From: Thelonectria olida
Lineage: Eukaryota > Ascomycota > Sordariomycetes > Hypocreales > Nectriaceae
DNA: 64,000 nucleotides
Reading direction: 5' to 3'
Assembly (NCBI GenBank): GCA_020736575.1
Contig: JAGPYM010000008.1
Coordinates: 744,001 to 808,000, forward strand
Shown piece by piece: positions 51,610 to 62,235 of the stretch (the stretch's first letter is position 1; each line of letters opens with the position of its first letter). A program made the translations under genes and the position numbers. The notes beneath the pieces were generated by a model, which saw only the letters and a list, made by a program, of their open reading frames with translations, searched no databases and was not told the origin of the DNA.

Positions 51610-54600
51610 TCAGAAGAACTTGGACATGGCCCTGCTCAGGTCGATGAAATCAACTGGCTTTGTAACATAGTCACTAAATCCTGCTGCAATGCATTTGTCC
51701 TGCACGTCTGACATGACGTTGGCAGACAAGGCAATGATGGGCATGTTGGGGAACCGCGCAGCTTGTTCCCACTGTCGAATTTCGCGGCATGCTTGGTAGC
51801 CGTCCTTGCGAGGCATATGGAGATCGCACTGATAGTATATTAGTGGCATGTATGGTTTACGGGGCTTGCGGGTTAATACTCACGAGAATGAGAGAGTAAT
51901 GCTGGTGCGGTTTCGTAAGAACCATGGTGGTGCATTCAGCTCCGTCAACCGCAATCTCAACTTCAACGCCAATCTTCTTCAGATACTGCTTCAGCACTTT
52001 CTGGTTGACAGGGTTGTCTTCGACGAGGAGCACTCTGTAGCCCTTGTTGCCCATACGTCGCTCAATCTCCATGTAACTAAGCTTCTGATTCTCTACCATC
52101 TGTTGCGCAGTTGAGCGGTTTCGGTCATGGCTCAAATCTCGCATCTTGTTGGGATCAAAGATGACTGCGAAACGTGACGGCTTGACGGGTTTGTAGATGA
52201 AGGTCGCTAGATTCTCCGACAGCCATCTTGCATCCTTAGTGTCAGTTGCCAGTTTCAAGATCGCCTGCCGTTGCACCGAGTCTGACAAGATCAAGATGGT
52301 AGTCTTGTCGATGGACTGCGATTTGAAGATTTCGTCCATCAGTGCAATGATGGCGTCGGCTGAGGGCAAATTAATGACGATGTGCGTAAACTTGATGGGA
52401 TCTTCGCCGCCGATCAGGGTATGGGCCTCCTCAGCTGTTGCCAGTGCCGTGATTTGATGAGGAACATCCTTTGGCAACGTCATTTCAATGTGTGCTGTGG
52501 TGGCCTCCCGGCTGTGGAGTTGCGGGCAAATGATGAGAATCGAGTACATCGGAGGGCGGAAGTCTTCCGTAGGGCCCGTGGCGCCAGCTTCAAGACTCGT
52601 GCCAGGGGAGCTGCGGCCGGAAGGCATCTCCAGCTTCATCTGAGACAAGTCTTGCCCGCTGGCTTTAGCAGCTTCGCTAAACCGCGTCAATCCTGTGTTA
52701 ACTGATGTCGCAGAAGACCGGTCCGTAGCCAGTGATCTGTTAGAATGGACAGATGGGTTTGAACTACCCGTCGAACCAACTCCGGGAGAGATGAGCTCGG
52801 CTTGGGCATCGGCAGTAGCTACCTCCTTAAGAAGAAGTTGCTTGGGAGGGGGCAGAGGGTTCAAGTTGCTAGGTACGTGCTCAGGAACGTCTGGCCGAGG
52901 AGTAAACAAAGCTGTTGGCTGTGGGCTGTTGGGGAGGTTGGGGCCATCTTCCGGTCCTGGCAGCGTGAATCTTGCCGTGAAGGTGAACGTTGATCCCTTG
53001 CCAGGAATAGCCTTTCCCTCCATCTTGCCCCCATGAAGTTCAGCAAGTTGTCGCGAGATGACAAGACCTAACCCGCTGCCTCCATGTTGGCGGGTGCTGC
53101 TACCATCAATCTGGCTGAATGGCTTGAACATAAGTTCGGCTTCCTCCTGAGAGAATCCGCGACCTGTATCCGTGACGGCAAATTGGAGCATGATGCCATG
53201 GTCGTCGACATTTGCTCCCTTTTCCGTGTACACCCTGCACCGACTGAAGACTTCGCCTTCAGATGTGAACTTGATGGCGTTTCCAATGACATTGAGGAGG
53301 ACTTGACGTATTCGGACCTTGTCACCCTTGACCCAAGCTGGCACGTCTGCCTCCACAAGGTAATTCAGCTCCAGACGCTTTGCGATTGCCATGGTTGAAA
53401 CAAGCTCATTGACATCCTCGATAAGTGACCGTGTGTGGAACCACTCGAACTTCAGTTTCATCATGCCGGCGTCGACCTTGGACAGGTCGAGAATATCGTT
53501 GATGATCATGATGAGACTGTTTGCGCTCGTCTGGATTGTATTGGTATAGTCGAGCTGTTCTTCATTCAAGGTGGTATCCTGGAGGAAGCTCACCATGCCA
53601 GAAATTCCGATGAGCGGCGTTCGGATTTCATGCGACATGTTGCTCAGGAATCTGCCCTTGGTTTCCATAGCTTCTTTGAGCTTCGTCTCCATGAGTTTCA
53701 GGTCGTTGATATCCGTTGCTGAGCCGAAATAGGAACTAGCACCCTGGCCAAAGTCGATCGTATCAATCTCGACACAACGGATGAGATGCCACCTATACTC
53801 TCCAGACTTGGACAAGAGTCGGACTTCGGTGGTGTAAGAAACTCTGCCATTACTATCGGTGGCGACCTTGACCACACCTTTGCGAGCTAGCTCAGTAAGA
53901 TCCGCCGCCCATTCATAGACCGAACTACTACTTGAGCTGTTGTTTCGAGAAAGCGGCTGGTAAGTAGAACGCGAACCAGAGTCCTGGGGTGCAGAGGAAT
54001 CCTGGGGTGTAGAGGAATCCTGGGCCCGAATCGTGCTTGAGGAGGTTGCTTCTGAGGAGAGCGATCCCCGGTATATCCTGTTTTCACCTTCACGCCTGCC
54101 TTTGGGCGTAGCAGGCTGGTTGCTGGGAATTCTGCACTTGGCAAGATCATCAGGATGAACAAAGTCCATGAAGCCAAGACCAAGGGAGTCGGCATAGCTT
54201 TGACCCGTATACGACAACCACTGCTCGTTGGCAAAGGTGATACCTTCATCCTCAGTGGCTGTGAAAATTATCTGTGGGATCAAATTGGCTAGCAGGCGAT
54301 GCTTGGCCTCTGAGGCTTCGATCTCCTCTTGTCGGGCTGCCTTCAGCTCTGCAATGTGCTGGTCGTGAATATCCATGTACGAGCCGAGGAACTGCATAAT
54401 GACACCTCTCTTATCCTTTGATGCAAGAGCTCTCGCATAAAACCATCGATAGGCTCCATCGAAGCGCTTGATCCGGACGGTTCGAGAGAACTGCTCCCCA
54501 GTTCGAACAGAGTGGCTCCACGCCTTCAAGTAATCGTCCCTGTCGTCGGGATGAAGGCTTCCCCAAGGGTCTGCCTCCAGGTCGCTGGCCGTCTGTCCTC

Positions 54601-57600
54601 GGTATGACAGGTAGCGGCTGTTCACCCAGACAATCTCGCCTGTTTGAGGTAACGCCACGAAAACATGGGCTGGCAGAGAGTCCAGGATCAGGCCCTTCAG
54701 ACGATCGGACGGCGGGGGGAGATCGACTGCGGCTCTTGCGATCGAGCCACTCCGAGTGGGCTGAGACGCTATTGCTGGCCTTGTGGCGACGGTCGAACTT
54801 GGAGGTAGCGATTGGAAGGTCGATGCAAAATCTGCTCCGTATGAGTGTAACATTGTGTGTCTGGGTTGTTCGCTTTCGGCCTTCTCAGAGTCAGCCCAGT
54901 TCTCAATAGCCTCGTCCATGCTGAAGACTCCTGGGGTATTGTTACTGACATCCTCAACATCTGGCGCCGGCATCGTCGGAATCGAGCCACTAGAATTCTC
55001 TCCACTACTCGGGGTTCGCTTGTTGTCAGTAGGTCCGGTGTCGGAAGCTTCCTGCGACGATGTTTTGCTGAGCAAGAGAGACTTTCTCTTCTCAGACTGA
55101 CTCTCCTTGGACCCTCTCCTAGTTCGCGGTACACCCGGGCCAATAGAGCCTTGTCGAGTGGGTGTTGCCCTCTGCCTGGCGCTAAAGTATCCTTCCCCTT
55201 GCGAAGACGCAGCCGGGCTAGATGTTGGCTGTTGTCGTTTCTCCATGATATAGTTCATCGACGCTTGATCCCAGCTGGGTGTTCCAAGGGGGGACCCAGT
55301 CGCGCTTTTGGAAACAGCGGAATAATCGCTCGGGCTCGTCATGCTTCCGCCAAGGGAGGGGTGAGGCAGGACGTCATCAGTCGTCAGGAAGGCCATGTTC
55401 TCCAGCGGGCGTCCGTCGGGGGCAACAGCGCCGAAGCCTGCTGTCGGTGGTCGCTTACGTTGCAATCCTGCTAATTCAGTCTCTAAATTGGTGTAGTGTC
55501 GGGCAAGGGAGAAGCTCGTGGCCATGTGTGGTGCCAGGTGCTCAAGAGAGTGTCGAAGATTCGAAGGGTACGGTATGATGGGACTCAAGATGGATAGAAT
55601 GGCGATCGGAGCAGGCTTCTCCTTCTTGATACTATCGGGCGAAAGGCGTCCTCCTTCATCGTTGCCAGAGCCTTCGCTTTTACTCCGAACGTTGGCTTTG
55701 CGTTCGATCGCACTGTCGTCAAGCTTGAAGAGGCGGGTCGGCTTCGACAGAAGAACATGGGATAGCGGGATGTGAAGAACAGTCCAGGAGTTGTCGACTC
55801 CGATAGCCGGAGGGGGGATGCCGCTGTAATCGGCCGCGGCGCTCCCAGGGTTGAAGGAATCCTCGTCAACTGTGGCGTCTGTGAAAAATGGGTTCTCTTT
55901 CGGATCAGCGCGGACAGCCGGTGAAGGAGCCGGCGATTGCGACCAGGGAGAAGGGGGGGCCTGTTCAAATTCCTCGTACTTGGGGGTCGGGGGCCTTGGT
56001 CTATCTTCTGCTAACCGACTCTCGAGGCGTGAAGCTATAGGTCTTGGTCTATCGCCCGAATGCGTCTTACTGCGAGTCGGCATACGAGAGGATCCAGTGG
56101 CGGTGTTGAAAATGGATGATAGCTTCGAGAAGGATTCGGCTCGTGGCTTGTGGCTTTGTTTGCTAGACGACTCTGGGGAGTTCTCTTTGGGAGTGGCCTT
56201 TGGCTGGTTGGGCTGAACAGCATCTTCTCTTGTCAGATAAGGGTACGTCCTGGTGAGCGCAATGGCCCTGCCACGTTCAAGCACTCGCACGACTCCGGTG
56301 TGATCGATCAGGGGATCTGCTTCATAGTCAAGAGCCTGGAGAACAGGGAGAACGCGACCGTGACCTTCCTTTTCAGGCATGAGGGGGGCTTCCCAGCTCG
56401 GGATCGCCTCCGTTTTGGCATCGTGCTCGTCCAGGGCAGTCTTATTGAGAGGTGGAAAGTTGTTCGCAGGGGTCTGTATCGATTGTCCCTGGGGATAATT
56501 ACTTTGGCTCCTGGTCAAATAAGAAGGTCGACGAGGAGTTGAAGTCGGCGAGTCTCTTGACTTTCCCTTGTTCTCCTCGTAGGATGTGAAGGAATGCCGG
56601 CTCAAAAGCCCAGGTCGTGCACTCGAAGCAACCTTGAGAGTGTCGTCGGGGGTTGACACAACACCTTCAGAGCGGGGTTGCTCGCTGGTCAGGATAGTAC
56701 TGGTGTTTCCCTCCCGCGCCATATATCCGAGGCTCAAATCATCCTCTTTATGTTCATTGTAAGTGGCCTTCTGTCCCCATGGAACATTTTCAATGTCGGT
56801 TGTGTCAGCTGGCACAGCCAAGGTGACACGCTCTGCCCTATAAACATCCTTCATGATCTGAACAACAGTGTTCCACCATGGTTCTAAGCCTGGTTCAGCC
56901 GAGAGCATCAAGGACAGGTCGTAAAGATTAGGATTAGGAAAATCGGGATTGTCAGGTTGCGGCGACATGACAGATGGGTTGAAAGTAAAGTTGGAGGCAG
57001 GTGTAGAGCTGCCCGAGAGGACCTTGTCTTGGGCACCCATGCCCATAGACTCGAAAGAAGCGAAACCCTGATAACGCGGTGCACCTGTTGGAGACAGGGT
57101 GGTGAAGGGCCGATGCAAGTACGCTGGCACGAAGCTGGCGGGAGCCATTCTTGGAAATGGATAAGACGGGGTGGCAGCCATAGGCGCGGGTGTCGCAGAG
57201 CCACGGATGGTAGCGTTGGACTCTGTGGAAGTGGTTAAGAGCCCAGCCTGTATCGGCGAACTTGACGCTGACAATCCTTCCTCGGCAATGGGTGAAACTC
57301 GTTTCTTTTCTGGGCTCGCCATGATTCCCCTGGCGGAGAGTTCCCGCCGCTCAAGATCTTTGGCCAGCTTTTCTCGATAGTCAATGAGCTGTTGCTGTGA
57401 AGAAATTAGACCCGGGGCTGCAGAGCTTTCATTAGTTGGGTGGCGGGGCCGCAATGGACTCTCGGGAGAGGCGATGGGTACTGAATCGGGGGCTGAAGCT
57501 GGTTCAAAATGCTCCGAGGTAGAAAGTAAAGATTCGCCGGTAGGCTGAGGCCGCGTTCTCCTAGTTTCGCACAGCTGAGAGTTTCCCGAGGCTTCGGAAG

Positions 57601-57874
57601 GCGAAGATGGAAGGTGGCTCGAGTGGCGATCCATCATTGCGTCACGGGCCGTAGTCGTCGCATCCGGAGTCGCAGTCGCAGTCGAATTGGGAGGCGACGA
57701 TGGCATTACACGTCCATCTCTGTCAGTAATCCTGGATGAAAGCTGAGAAGGCTCGAACAACGGGTCGTTGGCGTCTGGAGTTGCAGGTGGGAAAGGAAGC
57801 CCGAGGAAACGCGTCGGTGATGGATTCGGGGGAATTGAACCGTTGTCAGGCGAAGGCGAGCCTAGTTCGGGCAT
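51610..57874 (-). CDS. Large hybrid histidine kinase with GAF/PAS sensors
   Basis: Two exons, 57874-51884 and 51828-51610, give about 2069 aa. A hybrid kinase autophosphorylates on His and passes the phosphate to its own receiver Asp, then via Ypd1 to response regulators such as the HOG-pathway Ssk1. Order: about 300 disordered Ser/Pro-rich residues; a GAF-like sensor split by a long insertion (halves near 315-350 and 760-795); more disorder; PAS/PAC near 1058-1178; a second PAS near 1180-1395 with a low-complexity insert; HisKA with SHEIRTPL (His1415); HATPase with NVIGNAIKFT, DTGRGF and GGSGLGL; and a C-terminal receiver with VEDNPVNQK, phospho-acceptor Asp1999 in CDLHMP, and a final KP lysine. 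The intron falls one codon before that Asp. Start is uncertain: 57874 is the first ATG in a frame open back to 58090. I do not assign a fungal kinase class. Confidence 0.92.
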
Positions 57875-58880
57875 GCCTTGTTCATTCACGAGAGAATGAC
57901 GAGGGCTGGTGGCATGCGCGGAAGGGGCATGGAGAGTCGACGATCCGGCGTTGAGCTGAGCTGAGCTGGGCGAGGGTTGGAAAAGACGAAAGCGTGCCTT
58001 TCGGAAGAGGGCAACTAGACGGATCGTCAGGTGCTTCCGCTTCCCGATTCTTGTTCCGTTCCTTTTCGTATTCCCCTTTGGGACGACGTCTAGTTGTTTA
58101 GAGACGGCAGGCGCCAGGGTTGATCGAGTTCAGAAGTGTGGAAATCGGGGTGGGTTCGGTGTCTTCTGAATCACTTCTGTCTCTCTTGTGCCTGTGTCCC
58201 TGAGGACCTACTGGAGGGTGGGCAGAGACGGGGACGGAGACGAAACGCAAGGTGGTGGTGGATATGTGGTTGTGGTTGAGGTGGTGGGCGAAAGTTGGCG
58301 TTGGCGTTGCTAGGCCGGTACTTGGAGGCGGCTGCTGTCTCCTGCTCACTATGCTCGCAGCAGCAAGTACCTGTAAACAACGCAACTCAACAGACTCAGG
58401 CTGGGAAGAGAACAGGAGAGGCGTCAAGTTTTTTTTCCCTCTGGCATTTCGGCCACGGCCAATGCTCCAATAGTTTAGTTGTCAAGTCAGGTAGAAGCGG
58501 CCCCCGTTGTCCCCCCAAATCCCAAATTCATTGTGGCTAATGGCCCTGGTAGGACAGAGATGGTCTGCGATGACGTAGGTGAAGGGGGGGCCGCCGCCCA
58601 AAAACCGCCCCAAAAACCGCCCCCCAGTCAGCCACCCACTTCAATCCCAGCTTTTGCAACTTGTCACTCACGTCACCTTTTTTTTCTTTTTGCTTCTGCA
58701 GCAGAATAAAGGTGTCTTGCATTTCTGCTGAGCTCGAGAACCCCTTTGATTCTGTGCTGTGATCTGTCCGTCTGATTTGTTAGGTCCTGTGCATTCTTAT
58801 GTACCATAATAAGCTGCAAGTACGAATACCACATGGGAAGAATCCAGGAAGGGGGGGGCAAATATCTTTAACCCCTTTAT

Positions 58881-58904
58881 CACACACACACACACACACA
58901 CACA
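58881..58904. repeat. (CA)12 microsatellite
   Basis: Twelve perfect CA units, about 1 kb upstream of the kinase start. Confidence 0.95.
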
Positions 58905-60719
58905 GACAACTCAACCTTGAATAAACCCTCTTTCTCCTCCCCTCCTCCTCCATCCTTGAAAGTGTGTGTTCTCTCATTCGGTACTCCCTAGAGACAGGTG
59001 ACACCTAAAAAAGAAGCTCTCAAATTCCATCCCGCCTTACAACGGGTTTCCCCTGCACCAGTCACTTTAAGTACATGATGACTATTTATTGCATGCCACG
59101 GCAAAGCTGCCAGCCCAGCCTGATTCTTCCATCCCAGCCCTGAACGCCTCCGTTGTAACACCCCCCAAAGCAAGGAAAAACAAGACTCCACCCATCTCCC
59201 GCTCCTACATATTATGTACCAGCATGCCACACAGATTGGATGCACCCTCGTCGTCTCATCCAGCCGCATCCAACACCCGCGCAAGGCCATAACCAACTAC
59301 TAGTCTGACTTGTTCACTTCGAGTTGGAAGCAAACAGGCATCGCAAGTGAGACTCATCCGCTCTTGTCCCGATCGGCTTTTACACGGCTACTGTATCATG
59401 CCCTGCCCCCCCTGTCTGTCTCGTCCTATCCCGTCAAGTACCATGTCATGTATGTTCCATGTCCATGCACAATGGCCGTCTTTTGGCTTAGCCGTTGTCC
59501 CAGAATCCAATTGGCATAGGCTGCCCGCTGCGATTCAAGAACCAAGGCAGTGATCGGCGGCACGCGTCGTTGCACCGCTCCATGGACCAATGATTCCATG
59601 TTGGCGCAAAGTACTCTGTACCTGGCCCAACACGCCGGCCTGTCCCGCTCGTCATGTCTCCTCTACCTGCTCTCGCTTGATTCATCATGGTGGCTAGCCT
59701 CTGAAAGCCGTGGCGGCTCTTTCACGGCTCCCACAGCGCTTGCACTTGACCGAGAAAACTTTGTTGCTTCTCTTGTTCGGCTTTGGCTTTTGACTGAGTC
59801 CTGGTTTCTTGCCGACAATCGTAAATGCTCCGGGTGCAGGACACGCTAGAACGCTAGAACCCGCCCGTCGCATTGTTTGAACGTACGAAGTATTCGCACC
59901 ATTCCGCCGACTTCCAGCCTTGAATCGAGATCGGCGATCCTGCTCTTTATTAGGGATCATATTCCACTTCCCACCGCAGTAGAGATTTCGATGAGCGACG
60001 ACGCGCAAACTGAAAGCAAAAAGAGTCTCCTCCTCCTCCTCCGTGCCCCGAGCTGATGCAAACTGACGACGTTTCCGTCCCAAAGGCTTTCCGACGTCAT
60101 AAACAGCGTCCTAACAACGGCCGCCAGTTTCCTCATTCGTCGTCGTCTCCGCCAGATGAAAAATCGGGCTGCTCCCGACGCCCAATTGACATCATGCTGA
60201 CTCCTTTCAGCGTCCGGGGGTGACCATGGTCAACCGTCATTCGTCCCACTCCCGCTTCCCGCTTCCCGGCCGAGTACGTACCTACATACCTAGGGCACTA
60301 CGTACCTGTAATGTGTTTGGACCCTAGAATTGAATCCAATTCGATTCACTTCAATTCATCTCACCGACAGCCGAGCTAATCCTTTTCCCGGGGTCAGCTC
60401 CTATGTATTATACTTAGCAGGAGTACTATTACCATTTCAATCTCGTTCACCTACATTAGCAGATTGCGTCTCGGTGTCTCGGCATCCAACAAGTGCCCTC
60501 CATACCTAAGGTACCTACCACAGGCTGCCCAAAAGGCCCCTAGGGAAGCGGACTGGCTGGCCCCTGCTTGTCAAGTGTAATTTGGCAGCCCCAGCTCACT
60601 TGCAAGAAATCGTCACCTCGCCTGTTCCTTTTTTCGCAAATAATAAGACTGTGGACGCGCCCTACCAACTGTAGGTCAGCAGCCCATCGTTGTGCTACGA
60701 CCTGCCAAGACACCGCCTC

Positions 60720-60748
60720 CATGTCCAGTCCGCAACGGGCTGGACATG
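60720..60748. repeat. Inverted repeat, 9-bp stem
   Basis: CATGTCCAG and CTGGACATG are separated by 11 bases. The stem is perfect. There is no T-run, so it is not a typical terminator; the role is unknown. Confidence 0.7.
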
Positions 60749-61085
60749 TAACTGGGCCACATTCGGCCCTAACTTACAGTAGGTGACTATTGGGAGCAAG
60801 CTCCAGTCACGAGAGAGGGCTCTCGCGAAGCGGTTATTAGTTATCTTAGTTGATGAAAATCGAGGCAGGGGAACAGCATGCAGGTTGGCTGGCTGACTCC
60901 TTCGTACAGAAGAAAATGACTCTTGAAACACAGTCCGCATCTGCTCAGCACGTCACGTTTCAATGGAATCTCCAATGCTCGTCCCGTGTCTCGTGCCCTC
61001 CCACCGCAGGCTGAAGCAGCCGCCAGTTTCCATTTTGGAGTCCGCCCCCCCATGCATGACGTCTTTGCGTCCTTGCGAAGTGCCC

Positions 61086-61093
61086 TGACGTCA
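61086..61093. promoter_or_regulatory. Perfect CRE (ATF/CREB-type) site
   Basis: TGACGTCA, with TGACGTC at 61057-61063 and ACGTCAT near 60094-60100 as further partial matches. CRE palindromes bind Atf1/AtfA-type bZIP factors that act downstream of the stress MAPK pathway. It lies 3.2 kb upstream of the kinase start, so relevance to that gene is uncertain. Confidence 0.35.
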
Positions 61094-61940
61094 GCGGCGC
61101 GCCACCAAGATCCCGGTCAGATCCAAGTTGGGAAGCGGTCACGCTGGGCGACACGTGTACGACACTTGCCCTTTAAGAAAGACACAGGAATCCGTCCATT
61201 GGGGTCGATGACCTGATGCAACTCACGGGTCTAGGGTAGGTCTGAGACCTCTTCTCTGGAGACTGCGGCCGGCGCCCCGAATCTCTCCGTTCCTCTCGTC
61301 ATTCCCGCATCATTGTCTTCTGGGTCTTCTGGATCTTTTCTTTAGCTCGCAGTCGACAGGGATCCTCTTTCGGCTCCGACCTGCCGCCTAGGATTTAATC
61401 GAGGGCTCCTCTCTCACAGGCATCTTCCTGGGACCGTGCTGGAAATTGGCCGGAAGTTCCATCCGCCTTGCAGCGAGGGCCTGTAATATCCTCAGCCTCG
61501 TTTCCCCTCTCTCGGGGCATTCATTACTTAAACGCACTAACACAGCCCTTCCACCGATATTACTCAAACTAATTTATACATAGTACTCATTTCGCACGGG
61601 CAGGTATGTTGGTCATGCTTCATCCTAGTCCCCAGTTCGCAAAATCCCCGCGTTTGGCGCAATCCGTTGTCAGAGCGTTATTGTTTTACTTTTCCTTGCC
61701 TGGAATGAACGCCGTCCGCCGTATTAGTGGGTTATCAAACGATTACATGTCTGACTTGCATTAGGTCCCTTGCGAAGTCGGGGACCTGTCAGTGCGACTC
61801 CTGATCCAACGTTGATGGAATCAGATAACAGTTGTGAAGGCGCGTAACCTTCGAGTTCAATGTGCTATGCCTCCCTACCTAGCCACAACGGCAGTCAGGT
61901 TTGATCATCACCAGTGCTATTTTTATGTGAACATTCATTA

Positions 61941-61954
61941 ACTAGGTACCTAGT
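61941..61954. repeat. Perfect 14-bp palindrome
   Basis: ACTAGGTACCTAGT is its own reverse complement. Related CCTAGG/TACCTAGG words recur in intergenic DNA across the window (675, 29509, 48845, 60289). Confidence 0.8.
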
Positions 61955-62235
61955 CTAAGTGTCTATCAACTGCTCCAACTGGCCCTATATACAAATCAAA
62001 ACTCGGAAAGAAAACCTCTGGCCTCTAGGCGGCTCGGCGTGAGGTTCGCGCATTTTGCAAGGACGCTGGCGTAACTGCCGTCATCGATCCGTCCTGAAAC
62101 ACGCACCAAAGAGTCGTCTTTGTATGCGAGTGTTCGGGTCTTGAACCCCGACGCGGAATGGAAGTGAGCATATGTACAGTCCTCCCATAGGTGAGAGCCT
62201 CGGCGCATCTACAGTAACCCAGATTGCCGTCTGGG

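Larger units (their letters stand above)
57875..62235. other. 4.4-kb upstream region of the histidine kinase
   Basis: Lies 5' of the kinase and 3' of the M13 gene, both minus strand. No gene is supported; the 129-codon ORF at 59694-60083 (minus) has no domain. It contains a (CA)12 microsatellite, a 9-bp-stem hairpin, a 14-bp palindrome and several CRE-like TGACGTCA words between 60.0 and 61.1 kb. It is probably a long promoter or leader of the kinase. Confidence 0.5.

Noticed and set aside
59694..60083. 129-codon minus-strand ORF upstream of the histidine kinase
   Set aside because: Basic composition and a poly-Glu run, but no domain and no sign of splicing or conservation; kept out of the annotation.
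62128..62150. tRNA-like T-arm (GGTTCAAGACC on the minus strand)
   Set aside because: The local hairpin pairs well, but no anticodon arm, D arm or acceptor stem can be found around it.
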